Shown here piece after piece: positions 39,753-48,049 of a stretch of DNA of 53,974 bases. This stretch comes from Bradyrhizobium liaoningense (lineage in GTDB: Bacteria > Pseudomonadota > Alphaproteobacteria > Rhizobiales > Xanthobacteraceae), in assembly GCF_018130955.1 (NCBI RefSeq), contig NZ_JAFCJM010000045.1:1-53974 (forward strand). The letters are read 5' to 3'. The translations under genes were made by a program, and so were the position numbers. The stretch's first letter is position 1; every line of letters starts with the position of its first letter. Below the pieces are notes generated by a model that was not told the DNA's origin, ran no database searches, and saw only the letters and a list, made by a program, of their open reading frames with translations.

Positions 39753-40181
39753 ATGCGCGCATTGGCCTTGACGATCTTGACGACCGGTATCGCTTTAGCA
39801 GCAGGGCACGTCCAGGCTCAGAAATATGATCCGGCTTTTCCCGTTTGCTTGAACGTCGTCTCTTTCGGTGCCACCCCTTACTATAGATGCAGCTACACGA
39901 CGATGGACCAATGCAGGGCGTCGGCCAACGGTCAGATGTGCGTCCTCAATCCATATTTCGCTGGTGCGACGGCAAGGCGGGATAATCGGCGTCACAATCG
40001 CCAAGTCGGATCAAGATCGCCTGCGCCGGCTGACATCGGATCGTACGCGCAATTCAAGCCGCCGATCCACCACCGGGCTGCACCGTACAATCAATATAAT
40101 GAACCGTATTTTGGAGCTTCCCAAGGTTACGCGCCTGGAGAAAAAGAACAGTTTCTCCAAAGCGTAAGGCAAAACCTCTAG
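39753..40181 (+). CDS. Exported DUF3551-like protein
   Basis: 142 aa. A signal peptide ends at HVQAQ (residues 1-23). The mature part has four Cys in a short region (FPVCLNVVSFG, YYRCSYTTMDQC, NGQMCVLNPYF), the pattern of DUF3551 proteins abundant in Bradyrhizobium. The second half is polar and rich in Pro, Tyr and Asn. GGAGGAA stands directly before ATG 39753. The function is unknown. It is the last clear chromosomal gene before the integrase. Confidence 0.75.
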   Translation: MRALALTILTTGIALAAGHVQAQKYDPAFPVCLNVVSFGATPYYRCSYTTMDQCRASANGQMCVLNPYFAGATARRDNRRHNRQVGSRSPAPADIGSYAQFKPPIHHRAAPYNQYNEPYFGASQGYAPGEKEQFLQSVRQNL

Positions 40182-40523
40182 ATACCGGCTGCAGAACTTC
40201 GCCGCCCACCGCGCTGCTCTTCAAAGGGATCATTGTTGCAGATCGACGTCGACGTGAAGTCGCCGACCGGGTAGCGGCGGGCAAGAGTGGGGCGGATGGT
40301 GGGGGCGGGATCGAGCTGATCTCTCCCGAAAAAAGTAAGGCGCGACTGGCATCACCACGCCTGCGGTGGGAATCTGCCGCAATTCACCACAGTGCACTAA
40401 AGTCCACTAATCCATTGTTTTGCCTGCTATATTAGCGCCATCGAAAGTCCAGCACAGTCCCCGGAAGTCCATCCTAGTTCAGGACAATCCGGCGCCAATG
40501 TTGGTAATTTTGTTGGTAAGAGC
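40182..40523. other. Integrase upstream region, likely attachment-site side
   Basis: 342 bases without a gene. It contains AGTCC motifs phased at 10 bp (40391-40470) and two TGTTGGTAA repeats (40500 and 40512) directly before the integrase ATG. This is the expected place for arm-type integrase sites and the left end of the element. No tRNA 3' end is visible. Confidence 0.5.
40391..40470 (+). repeat. 10-bp-phased AGTCC repeats
   Basis: AGTGCACTAA and AGTCCACTAA are adjacent 10-mers (40391, 40401). AGTCC recurs at 40446, 40456 and 40466, exactly one helical turn apart. Phased short repeats next to an integrase gene are typical of arm-type binding sites. Confidence 0.6.
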
Positions 40524-41765
40524 ATGGCTAAGCGTGAGTTGCGTAAACTCGGCACCGCGAAGGAAGTCGAGAAGATCAAGGCGGCGGGACGGCACAGTGA
40601 CGGTGGCGGGCTGTGTCTGCTGATCGGAACCAACGGCGGGCGATCATGGGTGTTTCGTTATCGCAGGCCGGGCGGCGGCGGAAATGACCTTGGGCTGGGA
40701 TCAGCCGACAAGGAGGGCGTGACGCTCGCCGACGCACGCGAGCGTGCGGAGGAACTTCGCGCGCAACTTCGTAGGGGTATTGATCCGGCGGCCGAACGCA
40801 AGGCGGGAGGAACGATCGGAGCCACCTTCGGCGAGTTCGCGGACGCCTATTTGGAATCGATCAAGGACGGGTTCAAAGGCAAGAACACGCATGCCGATTG
40901 GAAGAGGGACTTGGAGGTGCGGTGCAAGCCAATCCGCTCCAAGGCGCTCCCAGACATCACCACAAACGATGTGCTGGCCATCCTCTCGCCGCTGTGGCTC
41001 ACGATCAACCGGACGGCGCGAGAGACGCGAAGTCGGATTGAGCGTGTTCTGTCGGCCGCCAAAGCCAAGGGGCTCAGGTCCGGGGAGAATCCGGCCGTTT
41101 GGCGCGCCAATCTAAAGGAGCTACTGCCGAAGGCCAAGAAGTCGAAGCGCCACCATCGGGCCGCGCCTTACGCCGACGTGCCCGGCATCGTTCAAGAGCT
41201 TCGTACGAAGCACAAGAGCGCCGACACCGCCGTGAACCGCGCCGCTGAATTCATCATCCTAACGGCCGTGCGGACTAGCGAAGCGCGCTTCATGCGGGTG
41301 TGTGAAATTAACTTTGAGAAGAAGCTTTGGACCATCCCGGCGGAGCGGATGAAGACCGAAGACGACCCGGAGGGCGAGGAACACGAAGTGCCGTTGAGCG
41401 CTCGCGCGCTCGCGATCCTTCACGCCATCATCCCCAAAGGCTTGGACCCGGACGCCTACGTGTTCGCCGGGCAGTGGTCGAAGGATCACAAGAAGCCGCT
41501 TGGCATGAATGCGGTGCTACACGCCTTGCAAGCGGCCTATCCCGCGATGACCACCCACGGGTGCCGGTCTAGTTTCCGGGATTGGGCGGGCGACGAAACG
41601 CACTTCCCGCGCGAGATTGCGGAAATGGCCTTAGCGCACAAGGTGGGCGATGAAGTGGAGCAAGCATATCGACGCGGGACCGCGCTGAAGAAACGGCGCG
41701 AGCTGATGGATGCTTGGGGCCGCTATGTGGACGGCGAATCTAACGTGGTCGCGATGCGAGCGTAA
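40524..41765 (+). CDS. Tyrosine integrase, P4/DUF4102 type
   Basis: 413 aa. The N-terminal arm-binding domain (DUF4102-like) includes HSDGGGLCLLIGTNGGRSWV and VTLADARERAEELRAQL. A core-binding domain (100-200) is followed by the catalytic domain: Arg250 (ILTAVRTSEARFM), His345-x-x-Arg348 (THGCRSSFRDW), His372 (MALAHKVG) and Tyr382 (QAYRRG). It catalyses site-specific integration and excision. P4-type integrases usually enter tRNA ends; no tRNA is seen here. The terminator at 41794 ends its message. Confidence 0.93.
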   Translation: MAKRELRKLGTAKEVEKIKAAGRHSDGGGLCLLIGTNGGRSWVFRYRRPGGGGNDLGLGSADKEGVTLADARERAEELRAQLRRGIDPAAERKAGGTIGATFGEFADAYLESIKDGFKGKNTHADWKRDLEVRCKPIRSKALPDITTNDVLAILSPLWLTINRTARETRSRIERVLSAAKAKGLRSGENPAVWRANLKELLPKAKKSKRHHRAAPYADVPGIVQELRTKHKSADTAVNRAAEFIILTAVRTSEARFMRVCEINFEKKLWTIPAERMKTEDDPEGEEHEVPLSARALAILHAIIPKGLDPDAYVFAGQWSKDHKKPLGMNAVLHALQAAYPAMTTHGCRSSFRDWAGDETHFPREIAEMALAHKVGDEVEQAYRRGTALKKRRELMDAWGRYVDGESNVVAMRA

Positions 41766-41782
41766 GCCCAGTCAATCTTTCA

Positions 41783-41790
41783 TCGTACGA
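41783..41790. promoter_or_regulatory. TCGTACGA palindrome, copy in the integrase 3' gap
   Basis: One of four TCGTACGA sites in this element (others at 41201, 42151 and 46049). It lies between the integrase stop and the next gene and may be an operator. Confidence 0.35.
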
Positions 41791-41793
41791 CGC

Positions 41794-41818
41794 AAAGCCC
41801 GGTAACTAGCCGGGCTTT
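41794..41818 (+). terminator. Terminator after the integrase
   Basis: AAAGCCCGG stem, 7-base loop, CCGGGCTTT, then TCTCTTTT. A good rho-independent terminator 28 bases after the integrase stop. Confidence 0.85.
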
Positions 41819-41922
41819 CTCTTTTCATTCGTTACTTTTGCCTTCGCCTTCCAATCGTTAACAGACTTCAGCGGCAAAATCGCCGAATCTTGCAAGATAT
41901 TTTATGATTTTGAGTTCAATAG

Positions 41923-42366
41923 TTGTTTTCCGATTTCGACAGATGGGATGAAGCGCTTGACGCGGACGCCAAAGGGCGGCCGGGCAAGCTTGCGGCCATC
42001 GTTCGCGAATTCAACGGTATCATTCCGTCATACGCTCTTGAGCGGTTCGTCTATCGGATCGAACAAACTCCAATCCGAAAGAAACCCGGCCGTAAGCTAC
42101 AGCCACGGGACGCGCACGGCGCAACGCCACGTGACGCTCAACTGTGTGCGTCGTACGAAACATATCATGACCTCATTGACTCTGGGACATCCGACAAGGA
42201 GGCCGAAGCCGAAGCGCGGCGCTCTTGCAAAATGTCGGATGAACAGTTTTTGGAGTTGATCCGTGGCGGCAATAGCCGGGTGACCCCAATCCTGCGCAAA
42301 CGCGGAACGCTGCGGTCTAAGAAATCGGGCGTCGGAAATATTTGCGACGCTATTTCTGACGCGTGA
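41923..42366 (+). CDS. Unknown element-encoded protein
   Basis: 147 aa from a TTG start with a weak ribosome binding site; no in-frame ATG fits better near the N-terminus. The N-terminus is acidic (DFDRWDEALDADA) and the middle basic (IRKKPGRKLQPRDAH). The second half (CASYETYHDLIDSGTSDKEA) looks helical. I do not recognise a family. It is read in the same direction as the capsid and primase genes and could be a small regulator or head factor; nothing decides this. Confidence 0.5.
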   Translation: MFSDFDRWDEALDADAKGRPGKLAAIVREFNGIIPSYALERFVYRIEQTPIRKKPGRKLQPRDAHGATPRDAQLCASYETYHDLIDSGTSDKEAEAEARRSCKMSDEQFLELIRGGNSRVTPILRKRGTLRSKKSGVGNICDAISDA

Positions 42367-42406
42367 TCCGGATCATTGATGTGGCAACCAAAACGGAGTT
42401 GCCCAA

Positions 42407-43330
42407 ATGCCTATCCAGCCGCTTCCCTCTTATGCTCAGAACATTCTCGCGCGTCTCGTTGTGGACGATACAAAAGTCACTGCCGCCTTGCAGGCCCGCA
42501 ACGTTGACCGTCAACGGGTGGACGCGGAATTGGCGGACGCTCGGATGGAGCGTGACCGCCTCGCGGAAGCCGCCGAAGCCGGGCGGTTGAATAAGGAGGA
42601 GCGCGGCGGATGGGACGATAAGGGCGAGCAAATCGTCAAGAGGGTCCCTGATCCGGCCCGCCTCAACGATGCCGTTGCGCGCGTTGAAGCTCTGGAATGG
42701 CAGAGGGCGGCCCTCCTTAAGGCGGCGCCGAGCAATCCGCGCCTGTCCGCACCCCGCGCCAATCACGAATTGCAGAAGCTTGCGGGCAAAAAGCTAGTGC
42801 CCGTGGCGCGCCCCAAACTTCCGCTTGGGAAGAACGAAACTGCGGAGGGCGCTTTGCCTCGCTTCAGGGAAGCTTCAGTTGCCTTGATTTCCGAACGGAA
42901 GGCTACAGCGAAGGCTGCGCGGACGAAGGAAGAGGTCAAAGCGGCGATGCGCCGCGAAATCGCAAAGCTCGCGGACTCCGGACTCCCGACGCTTCTTCCG
43001 ATGTTCCACGGGGCCAAGATCGCATGGCCGCAACGCCTCTTCGGTGGGGGCCTTTACAACGTTCCGGATGGGGTGGCCCTAGTCGCATTTCTCCTCCGCG
43101 ATGAGTTGGAAGCGCGGTTGTCCAAGCTGATCGATTTCAACGCATCCGCCTTCCCCGACGCGATGACTGCCGAAGACAAAGAGGCGCGGTTGGCGGAGCT
43201 TGATTCGGAAATCGATGTCGCCGAACGCCTTGAAGCGGCATGCGTGGAACAGGTCATCGCTGATGGTGGCGCCGCACATCACCGTCCCGACATCTCCATT
43301 CTCGCAGTTCTTTCGCTCCGCGCCGAATAG
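42407..43330 (+). CDS. Unknown protein upstream of the capsid gene, partly coiled-coil
   Basis: 307 aa. Residues about 20-110 are rich in Ala, Arg, Glu and Asp with heptad character (VDRQRVDAELADARMERDRL). A basic, Pro-containing middle (KLVPVARPKLPLGKNE) and a second helical, charged region follow. The C-terminus contains DSEIDVAERLEAACVEQVIA. Genes just before a phage capsid gene often encode scaffold, protease or decoration proteins, and the coiled coil would suit a scaffold, but no motif proves it. Confidence 0.6.
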   Translation: MPIQPLPSYAQNILARLVVDDTKVTAALQARNVDRQRVDAELADARMERDRLAEAAEAGRLNKEERGGWDDKGEQIVKRVPDPARLNDAVARVEALEWQRAALLKAAPSNPRLSAPRANHELQKLAGKKLVPVARPKLPLGKNETAEGALPRFREASVALISERKATAKAARTKEEVKAAMRREIAKLADSGLPTLLPMFHGAKIAWPQRLFGGGLYNVPDGVALVAFLLRDELEARLSKLIDFNASAFPDAMTAEDKEARLAELDSEIDVAERLEAACVEQVIADGGAAHHRPDISILAVLSLRAE

Positions 43331-43390
43331 CGGCCGGTGCCAGACAGTTTCGAATCACGTTCACGTTCACGCATTAAAAAAGGAAGTATC

Positions 43391-44458
43391 ATGTCCAACG
43401 AGATTGCCGACCTCTTTACGGGCGACGCCTTCAGCCTCACGTCACTGACGGCCGCTATCAACGAAATCGACCACGTGCCGCAGCGTGCGGGCGTGCTGGC
43501 CTTCGCCGACGAAAAGGTCACGAAGCCCATTTCGACCACTTCGATTGCAATCGAGCGAGTCGAGCAGTCGCTTGAACTCGTCCAGACCATGCCGCGCGGC
43601 GCTCCGGCGGAGAAGGAGCGTGCGGATAAGCGCAATGTCCAGAAGTTCGAAGTGCCGCACCTGATCACTAGTGACACGATCTACGCCGATAGCGTCCAGA
43701 ACGTGCGCGCGTTCGGTACCAACGACCTCGCTGTGACGGTGGAGTCGAAGGTCAACGAGGTTCTAACCAAGATGTCGCGTCGTCTGGACCTGACCTTGGA
43801 GAACCACCGGCTTGGTGCGCTCAAAGGTCAGATCATCGACGCCGACGGCGTGACCGTCCTTACCGACCTGTTCGAAGACTTCGGATTCCTGAACTCGGAC
43901 GGCCTTGCGCAACCCGAAACTTTTGACTTTGAGTTGGACTCGCTTGCGACGACCGGTTCGAACATCCGTATCAAGTCGCAGGAAGTGAAGCGCTTCATGA
44001 CCCGGCACGCGAAGGTGGTTCTGCCGAGCGACGCGCTGATCTGGGCGTTCGTCGGCGACGACTTCTTCGACCGTCTTATTTCGCGTCAAGACGTGAAGGA
44101 AGCGTGGATTGGTACGGACGCTGCGGCCACGATGCTTGGCGGGAACTGGGCGCACGGCGTCTTTGAGTTCGGCGGTATCTTTTGGGAAAATTATCGGGGC
44201 ACCGATGATGGCACTACTGTCGGCATCAACTCCGATGAAGCGCGCTTCTTCTTTGTGAACACGCCCGAACTCTACGTCAACGCGTTCGCCCCCGCCGATT
44301 ACATCGATACGGTGAACACGCCGGGCTTGCCCAAGTATGCACGGTCCGCACCGGACAGGATGGGCAAGTTCGTTGAGTTGGAAGCGCAGTCCAATCCGCT
44401 TCCGTTGTGCGTGCAGCCCGCGACGCTGTGCCGGGCGGTGAGTGGGTCTGCGACCTAA
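43391..44458 (+). CDS. Major capsid protein, lambda gpE family (HK97 fold)
   Basis: 355 aa from ATG 43391, with AGGAAG upstream; the frame opens at 43337. It matches the Phage_cap_E pattern along its length: AFSLTSLTAAINEIDHVPQR, ISTTSIAIERVEQSLELV, PRGAPAEKERADKR, VPHLITSDTIYADSVQNV, RAFGTNDLAV, and LENHRLGALKGQIIDADG. The C-terminal half ends with EARFFFVNTPELYVNAFAPA. It forms the icosahedral shell. Portal, terminase, head-tail and tail genes are absent from the window, so packaging may need a helper phage. Confidence 0.9.
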   Translation: MSNEIADLFTGDAFSLTSLTAAINEIDHVPQRAGVLAFADEKVTKPISTTSIAIERVEQSLELVQTMPRGAPAEKERADKRNVQKFEVPHLITSDTIYADSVQNVRAFGTNDLAVTVESKVNEVLTKMSRRLDLTLENHRLGALKGQIIDADGVTVLTDLFEDFGFLNSDGLAQPETFDFELDSLATTGSNIRIKSQEVKRFMTRHAKVVLPSDALIWAFVGDDFFDRLISRQDVKEAWIGTDAAATMLGGNWAHGVFEFGGIFWENYRGTDDGTTVGINSDEARFFFVNTPELYVNAFAPADYIDTVNTPGLPKYARSAPDRMGKFVELEAQSNPLPLCVQPATLCRAVSGSAT

Positions 44459-44486
44459 AACAGAGCTCGCCCGCCGCACCACGGAT

Positions 44487-44521
44487 CGCGCGTCTTTTGT
44501 CCAATTTGGACGCGCGTTTCT
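44487..44521 (+). terminator. Candidate terminator after the capsid gene
   Basis: CGCGCGTC (44487-44494) and GACGCGCG (44509-44516) form an 8-bp stem, followed by TTTCTCC. The loop contains a further GTCCA/TTGGAC pairing. It lies 28 bases after the capsid stop. Confidence 0.6.
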
Positions 44522-44648
44522 CCTGCCGGCGGACGGCTAGAGGCCGATGATGTCAGTGGTGGCACCATCGGCCGACCCGGCCGGACGCTTGTTGAGGTTC
44601 CTTCGAATGGCGCCCGGCCGGTCTTCTCTTCAGCAAAGAGGTTTTCCA

Positions 44649-44897
44649 ATGACTGATGGATTTTGCAACCCGAAGCGATTGGAGTTGTCGGCACGTGCTT
44701 ACGCTGAAGAGTTCGGCGAAGCGGCCCTTGCGTCGCTTCTTCGCACCCTCGCGGGCGTTTCGCGTGTGGAAGACGTGGAGCTTGCTGACCGCTTTCGCGT
44801 CAATCAGGAGCTTCGCAAAGCCACAAACGGCGCGGACATGTCGCCATTTGCGCGCTTGCAGCGCCGGGCGTACGCGAATGTGACGGTGCGCAAATGA
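44649..44897 (+). CDS. Small unknown element protein
   Basis: 82 aa from ATG 44649, with AGAGG upstream. It is mostly helical: NPKRLELSARAYAEEFGEAA, LLRTLAGVSRVEDVELADRF. I recognise no family. It shares a 4-base stop/start overlap (ATGA) with the HTH gene behind it, so the two are co-translated. The frame is open to 44547 but lacks a better start. Confidence 0.6.
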   Translation: MTDGFCNPKRLELSARAYAEEFGEAALASLLRTLAGVSRVEDVELADRFRVNQELRKATNGADMSPFARLQRRAYANVTVRK

Positions 44898-45109
44898 GAC
44901 GCAAGGGACTCATTGGCTTTCCGCAAATCGCGCGGACGCTCGGCAAGAGCTTGCCGTACGTCTACCAACTGCACAGCGCCGACCCGGTATTTCCGCCCGT
45001 CGAAAGGCAGGAAGGTACGCGAAAGCTCTTCGCGCGCCACGCCGTCCAATACTACAAGCGGAATTGTCGTCGCTGGTATCGCCCACGCGCGAAGGGAGCG
45101 ACATCATGA
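44894..45109 (+). CDS. Small HTH protein, excisionase/AlpA-like
   Basis: 71 aa. The pattern IGFPQIARTLGKSLPYVYQL and FPPVERQEGTRKLFARHAV resembles a MerR/excisionase-type winged helix-turn-helix. Such small proteins act as excisionase or as activators of satellite genes (AlpA in P4). It overlaps its neighbours by ATGA at both ends, so it is made together with both. It is a natural candidate to bind the TCGTACGA sites; this is inference. Confidence 0.65.
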   Translation: MRRKGLIGFPQIARTLGKSLPYVYQLHSADPVFPPVERQEGTRKLFARHAVQYYKRNCRRWYRPRAKGATS

Positions 45110-46041
45110 AGATGGTGATGCGACCTACGGTGAAGATCAAACAGCCGCCAGCTTTCGGTAAGGGCGAGCCGTGGAAGGCGCTGAATTTCCGTTGGCGCGA
45201 GGCCGGGGGCAAAGAGCACGTAGTTGCGCTTGCGACGGGCGCCAATGTGTCAGATGTCGAGTCCGTCAAGTTCTGGTGGGACAAACGCAACGAGGTCACC
45301 AAGTTCGCAGTGTATTGCGCGGCGACGGGGCAGGACCTTGCTGAATTCTACGTGGTGTCACTAGATCACAAGATGCATCTGGGCTCTGGCATCCTTCCGG
45401 CCGGAGCGACACCCGACGATGTGACGCACTTCTTCACCGCGCTGCGCAAGCGTGGCGTTGATGGAGTGATCACGCCGAGCTTAGAGTGCTCTGAATTGCT
45501 GTTCCACTTTCCGGAGAGCGGTCTTCAAATGCCCGGAGCAGGACCACGCGGGTTGGAATTGCACATGGTGAACTTCGCGTCCGGCGCGACGGACATCCTG
45601 CACATTGCTCCGCATTCGAAGCTACCTCAGCACTTCGCCGATTTGTACCACGCGAAGCGGGCGGACTACGAACGCATTTTGAGGGCGCATCGCCCGCGCG
45701 TCTTCATGGTCTACGATCTCGCGGACCGAATTCCGACGCCGACTCAGATTTGCGAGCTGGGCCGCGACCGGAAATACCACAGCATCGGAGAAATCGCCGA
45801 TGGTGACGATGGCGGCGGCTTCGTGGCGCGAGCGCACGGCATGTTCGGCCGAACGCTCACTGCGCACGATCTCGCTTGGATCGCGTGCAAGCTCGCGGTT
45901 AAGCAACAGTGGTTGGTGCTGATCAAGCGGACCGATGAAGAACTTGACGCCGACACCGTGCTGCTCATGTCCGCATTTGCACCACATGAGTTCGTGAGTG
46001 CGACCACGGAGATTCCTATCAGCCTCATGATTGGCGGCTAA
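45106..46041 (+). CDS. Unknown element protein, 311 aa
   Basis: The start ATG 45106 overlaps the preceding stop (ATGA). The sequence is well structured (FRWREAGGKEHVVALATGAN, MVYDLADRIPTPTQICELGR, HDLAWIACKLAVKQQWLVLI) with no signal peptide or membrane segment. It contains no motif I recognise. An 18-bp perfect palindrome directly follows the stop. Its place before the primase gene in a satellite-like cluster suggests a replication or packaging role, but nothing in the sequence confirms one. Confidence 0.65.
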   Translation: MKMVMRPTVKIKQPPAFGKGEPWKALNFRWREAGGKEHVVALATGANVSDVESVKFWWDKRNEVTKFAVYCAATGQDLAEFYVVSLDHKMHLGSGILPAGATPDDVTHFFTALRKRGVDGVITPSLECSELLFHFPESGLQMPGAGPRGLELHMVNFASGATDILHIAPHSKLPQHFADLYHAKRADYERILRAHRPRVFMVYDLADRIPTPTQICELGRDRKYHSIGEIADGDDGGGFVARAHGMFGRTLTAHDLAWIACKLAVKQQWLVLIKRTDEELDADTVLLMSAFAPHEFVSATTEIPISLMIGG

Positions 46042-46043
46042 GC

Positions 46044-46061
46044 GTGCATCGTACGATGCAC
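46044..46061. promoter_or_regulatory. 18-bp perfect palindrome GTGCATCGTACGATGCAC
   Basis: Lies in the 91-bp gap before the primase gene and contains the TCGTACGA core found three more times in the element. Suited to a dimeric repressor or activator. Confidence 0.65.
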
Positions 46062-46132
46062 AACAGACAGTCTCAGAAATGAAGTGGCCGTCAGCGCGGG
46101 CAAGCGCTAACGGCCGGTAAGGGATTGTCGAA

Positions 46133-48022
46133 ATGAGCAAGAGCGATTCAAGCAGTGCGCCGGAGTCTTTTCCATTAACGATTGAGGTTCGCCCCGCGTA
46201 CGCGGTCAGCATTGTCGCGTCTGACGATGATCCGGATTGCGAGGTTGAGCCGAATTTCGATTACGGGCCGTCGCCCCGCTACGGCTGGGACAACCGGATT
46301 GATGTCGATGAGGCCAAGCAAATTTGCCGCGACTTGGCACATTGGCCCCTAAACAACGCCAAGGGCCGCGATGCCATCTTCGATCTTGCGATGCGCGTTC
46401 GCGATCTTGGAATTTCCAAGCCGTTAGCCGTCGAGTTGATCCACACATACTGCACAAGCCCCATTCCAAAGGGCGATGTTAACGAGCAGGTTCACTCGGC
46501 ATATATGGTGGCTCGCACCGAATCGGGCCTCATGAGCCGTGCGCGCAACGCTAACAGCGGAGCCCTGATCGGTGCCGACCCGGACAACCCATGGCCCGCA
46601 ACTTCGGAAGACGAAACGCCGCACGTCTGGCCTAAGCCGCTGACCTATCAAGGCAAGGACAACGCCAGCAAGTGCGCCGAAACGTTCCTTGCGGAGCGGT
46701 CGGGGAAACTGATTTCGTCCGATGGTGTGCTGTACGCCCTTGAGGGGAATCGGGTCTGGCTGGCGCTTGACGATACCGAGTTGGCCGCGGAGATTCGCGC
46801 GACCGATCCCACCAACATCTTGGATGTCAGCAAAATCTATCAGATGGTGCGCGCGATCCATCTGGCTCGCTTCAACAAGGCGCGGCCATTTGAGTGGATC
46901 GATAGGCCGGAGGGCGCTCCCGACCCGAACGACCTGATTCTTTCGGCGAACGGCGTTCTCAATGCCAGGACGGGAGACTTGCTTCCGCACGATGGTCGAT
47001 ACTTCGCCACTGGCGTGCCCGATTGGACCTATGATCCGGAGGCGACGGCGCCGCTCTTTCTTGAGAAGCTGGGCGAGTGGCTACATCCGTCGTTCCATCC
47101 GACACTTCAAGAGTTCTTCGGCTATGCGCTGACGGCTGACACCTCCATCGAAGTGCTACTTGCGATGATCGGCGCGAAGCGGGGCGGCAAGGGCACGTTG
47201 ACCCGAATCCTTCAGGCGTTGGTCGGCAAGCATCACCACTACTCCGTCATGCTGAACGATCTTGCGAGCGACTTCGGGTTGGCGGGGTTGATGGATAAGC
47301 GCGCTATCTTCATCCCCGACGCGCATGATGCGGATTTGTCCCGGCGTTCTGCCGCCATCGAGCGCATCAAATCCATTACCGGCAATGACGAGGTGTCGGT
47401 GAATCGAAAGAATCAATCGATGCTCTCCGTGAAGATTCCGGCCAAGATCATTTTGGTTGCCAACAAGCATCCGAAGTTCTTGGACGAGTCTGGGGCTCTG
47501 GCGGATCGCGAATTGGTGCTGATCTTTGAACGCTCCTTTGCGAAGGTGAGGGACACCGAACTAGGCGCCAAGCTCAAAGCGGAACTAAGCGGCGTCGCCA
47601 ATTGGTCTCTTGAGGGGCTTCGGCGCCTTCGTGCCAACGGCAACCGCTTCACCATCGGCGAGCGTGGACGTACGGCACAGCGCGAGCTTGCTGAAGCTCA
47701 GAGCCCTGCGCTGCGGTTCGCAAAAGAATGTCTGATCGTAACCGGCGATGAGGCGGATGCGGTGCCGCTAGCGGTGGCCTTCGAATCCTATGAGCGTTGG
47801 GCATCCATCTTGGAAGGCATGTCCGGGCGCGAACGGCGCAACCGAACCGACTTCAAGGCCGATCTTATTGCGGCACTGGGAGAGCGCGGTGTTCGATTCG
47901 ACTCCAAGATGGGCCGCCGCTGGCGTGATCCGCGCCTTACCGACTGGAAGCACGGGAAAGGCGTTGTGATGCGCCGTTGGTTCTTGGGAGTCAAAATGAA
48001 GCCCGAAGCGTTGAGTGATTAA
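46133..48022 (+). CDS. P4/D5-family phage primase-helicase
   Basis: 629 aa SF3 helicase with a D5_N-like domain. Residues about 180-330 hold the D5_N region (LILSANGVLNARTGDLLPHD). The AAA+ core follows: Walker A GAKRGGKGT (347-355), Walker B-type strand RAIFIPDAHDADLS (390-403) and motif C KIILVANKHP (438-447, sensor Asn444). No archaeo-eukaryotic primase (DxD) motif is evident in the first 180 residues, so it may be helicase only. It would start autonomous replication of the element after excision. It converges with the serine recombinase, leaving 27 bp between the stops. Confidence 0.87.
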   Translation: MSKSDSSSAPESFPLTIEVRPAYAVSIVASDDDPDCEVEPNFDYGPSPRYGWDNRIDVDEAKQICRDLAHWPLNNAKGRDAIFDLAMRVRDLGISKPLAVELIHTYCTSPIPKGDVNEQVHSAYMVARTESGLMSRARNANSGALIGADPDNPWPATSEDETPHVWPKPLTYQGKDNASKCAETFLAERSGKLISSDGVLYALEGNRVWLALDDTELAAEIRATDPTNILDVSKIYQMVRAIHLARFNKARPFEWIDRPEGAPDPNDLILSANGVLNARTGDLLPHDGRYFATGVPDWTYDPEATAPLFLEKLGEWLHPSFHPTLQEFFGYALTADTSIEVLLAMIGAKRGGKGTLTRILQALVGKHHHYSVMLNDLASDFGLAGLMDKRAIFIPDAHDADLSRRSAAIERIKSITGNDEVSVNRKNQSMLSVKIPAKIILVANKHPKFLDESGALADRELVLIFERSFAKVRDTELGAKLKAELSGVANWSLEGLRRLRANGNRFTIGERGRTAQRELAEAQSPALRFAKECLIVTGDEADAVPLAVAFESYERWASILEGMSGRERRNRTDFKADLIAALGERGVRFDSKMGRRWRDPRLTDWKHGKGVVMRRWFLGVKMKPEALSD

Positions 48023-48049
48023 AAAGGTCGCCTCAGCTCCCCTGAGTCC

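Noticed and set aside
41914..41928. LexA-like GTTC-N7-GTTT before the gene at 41923
   Set aside because: One mismatch in the second half and it overlaps the proposed start; too weak alone.
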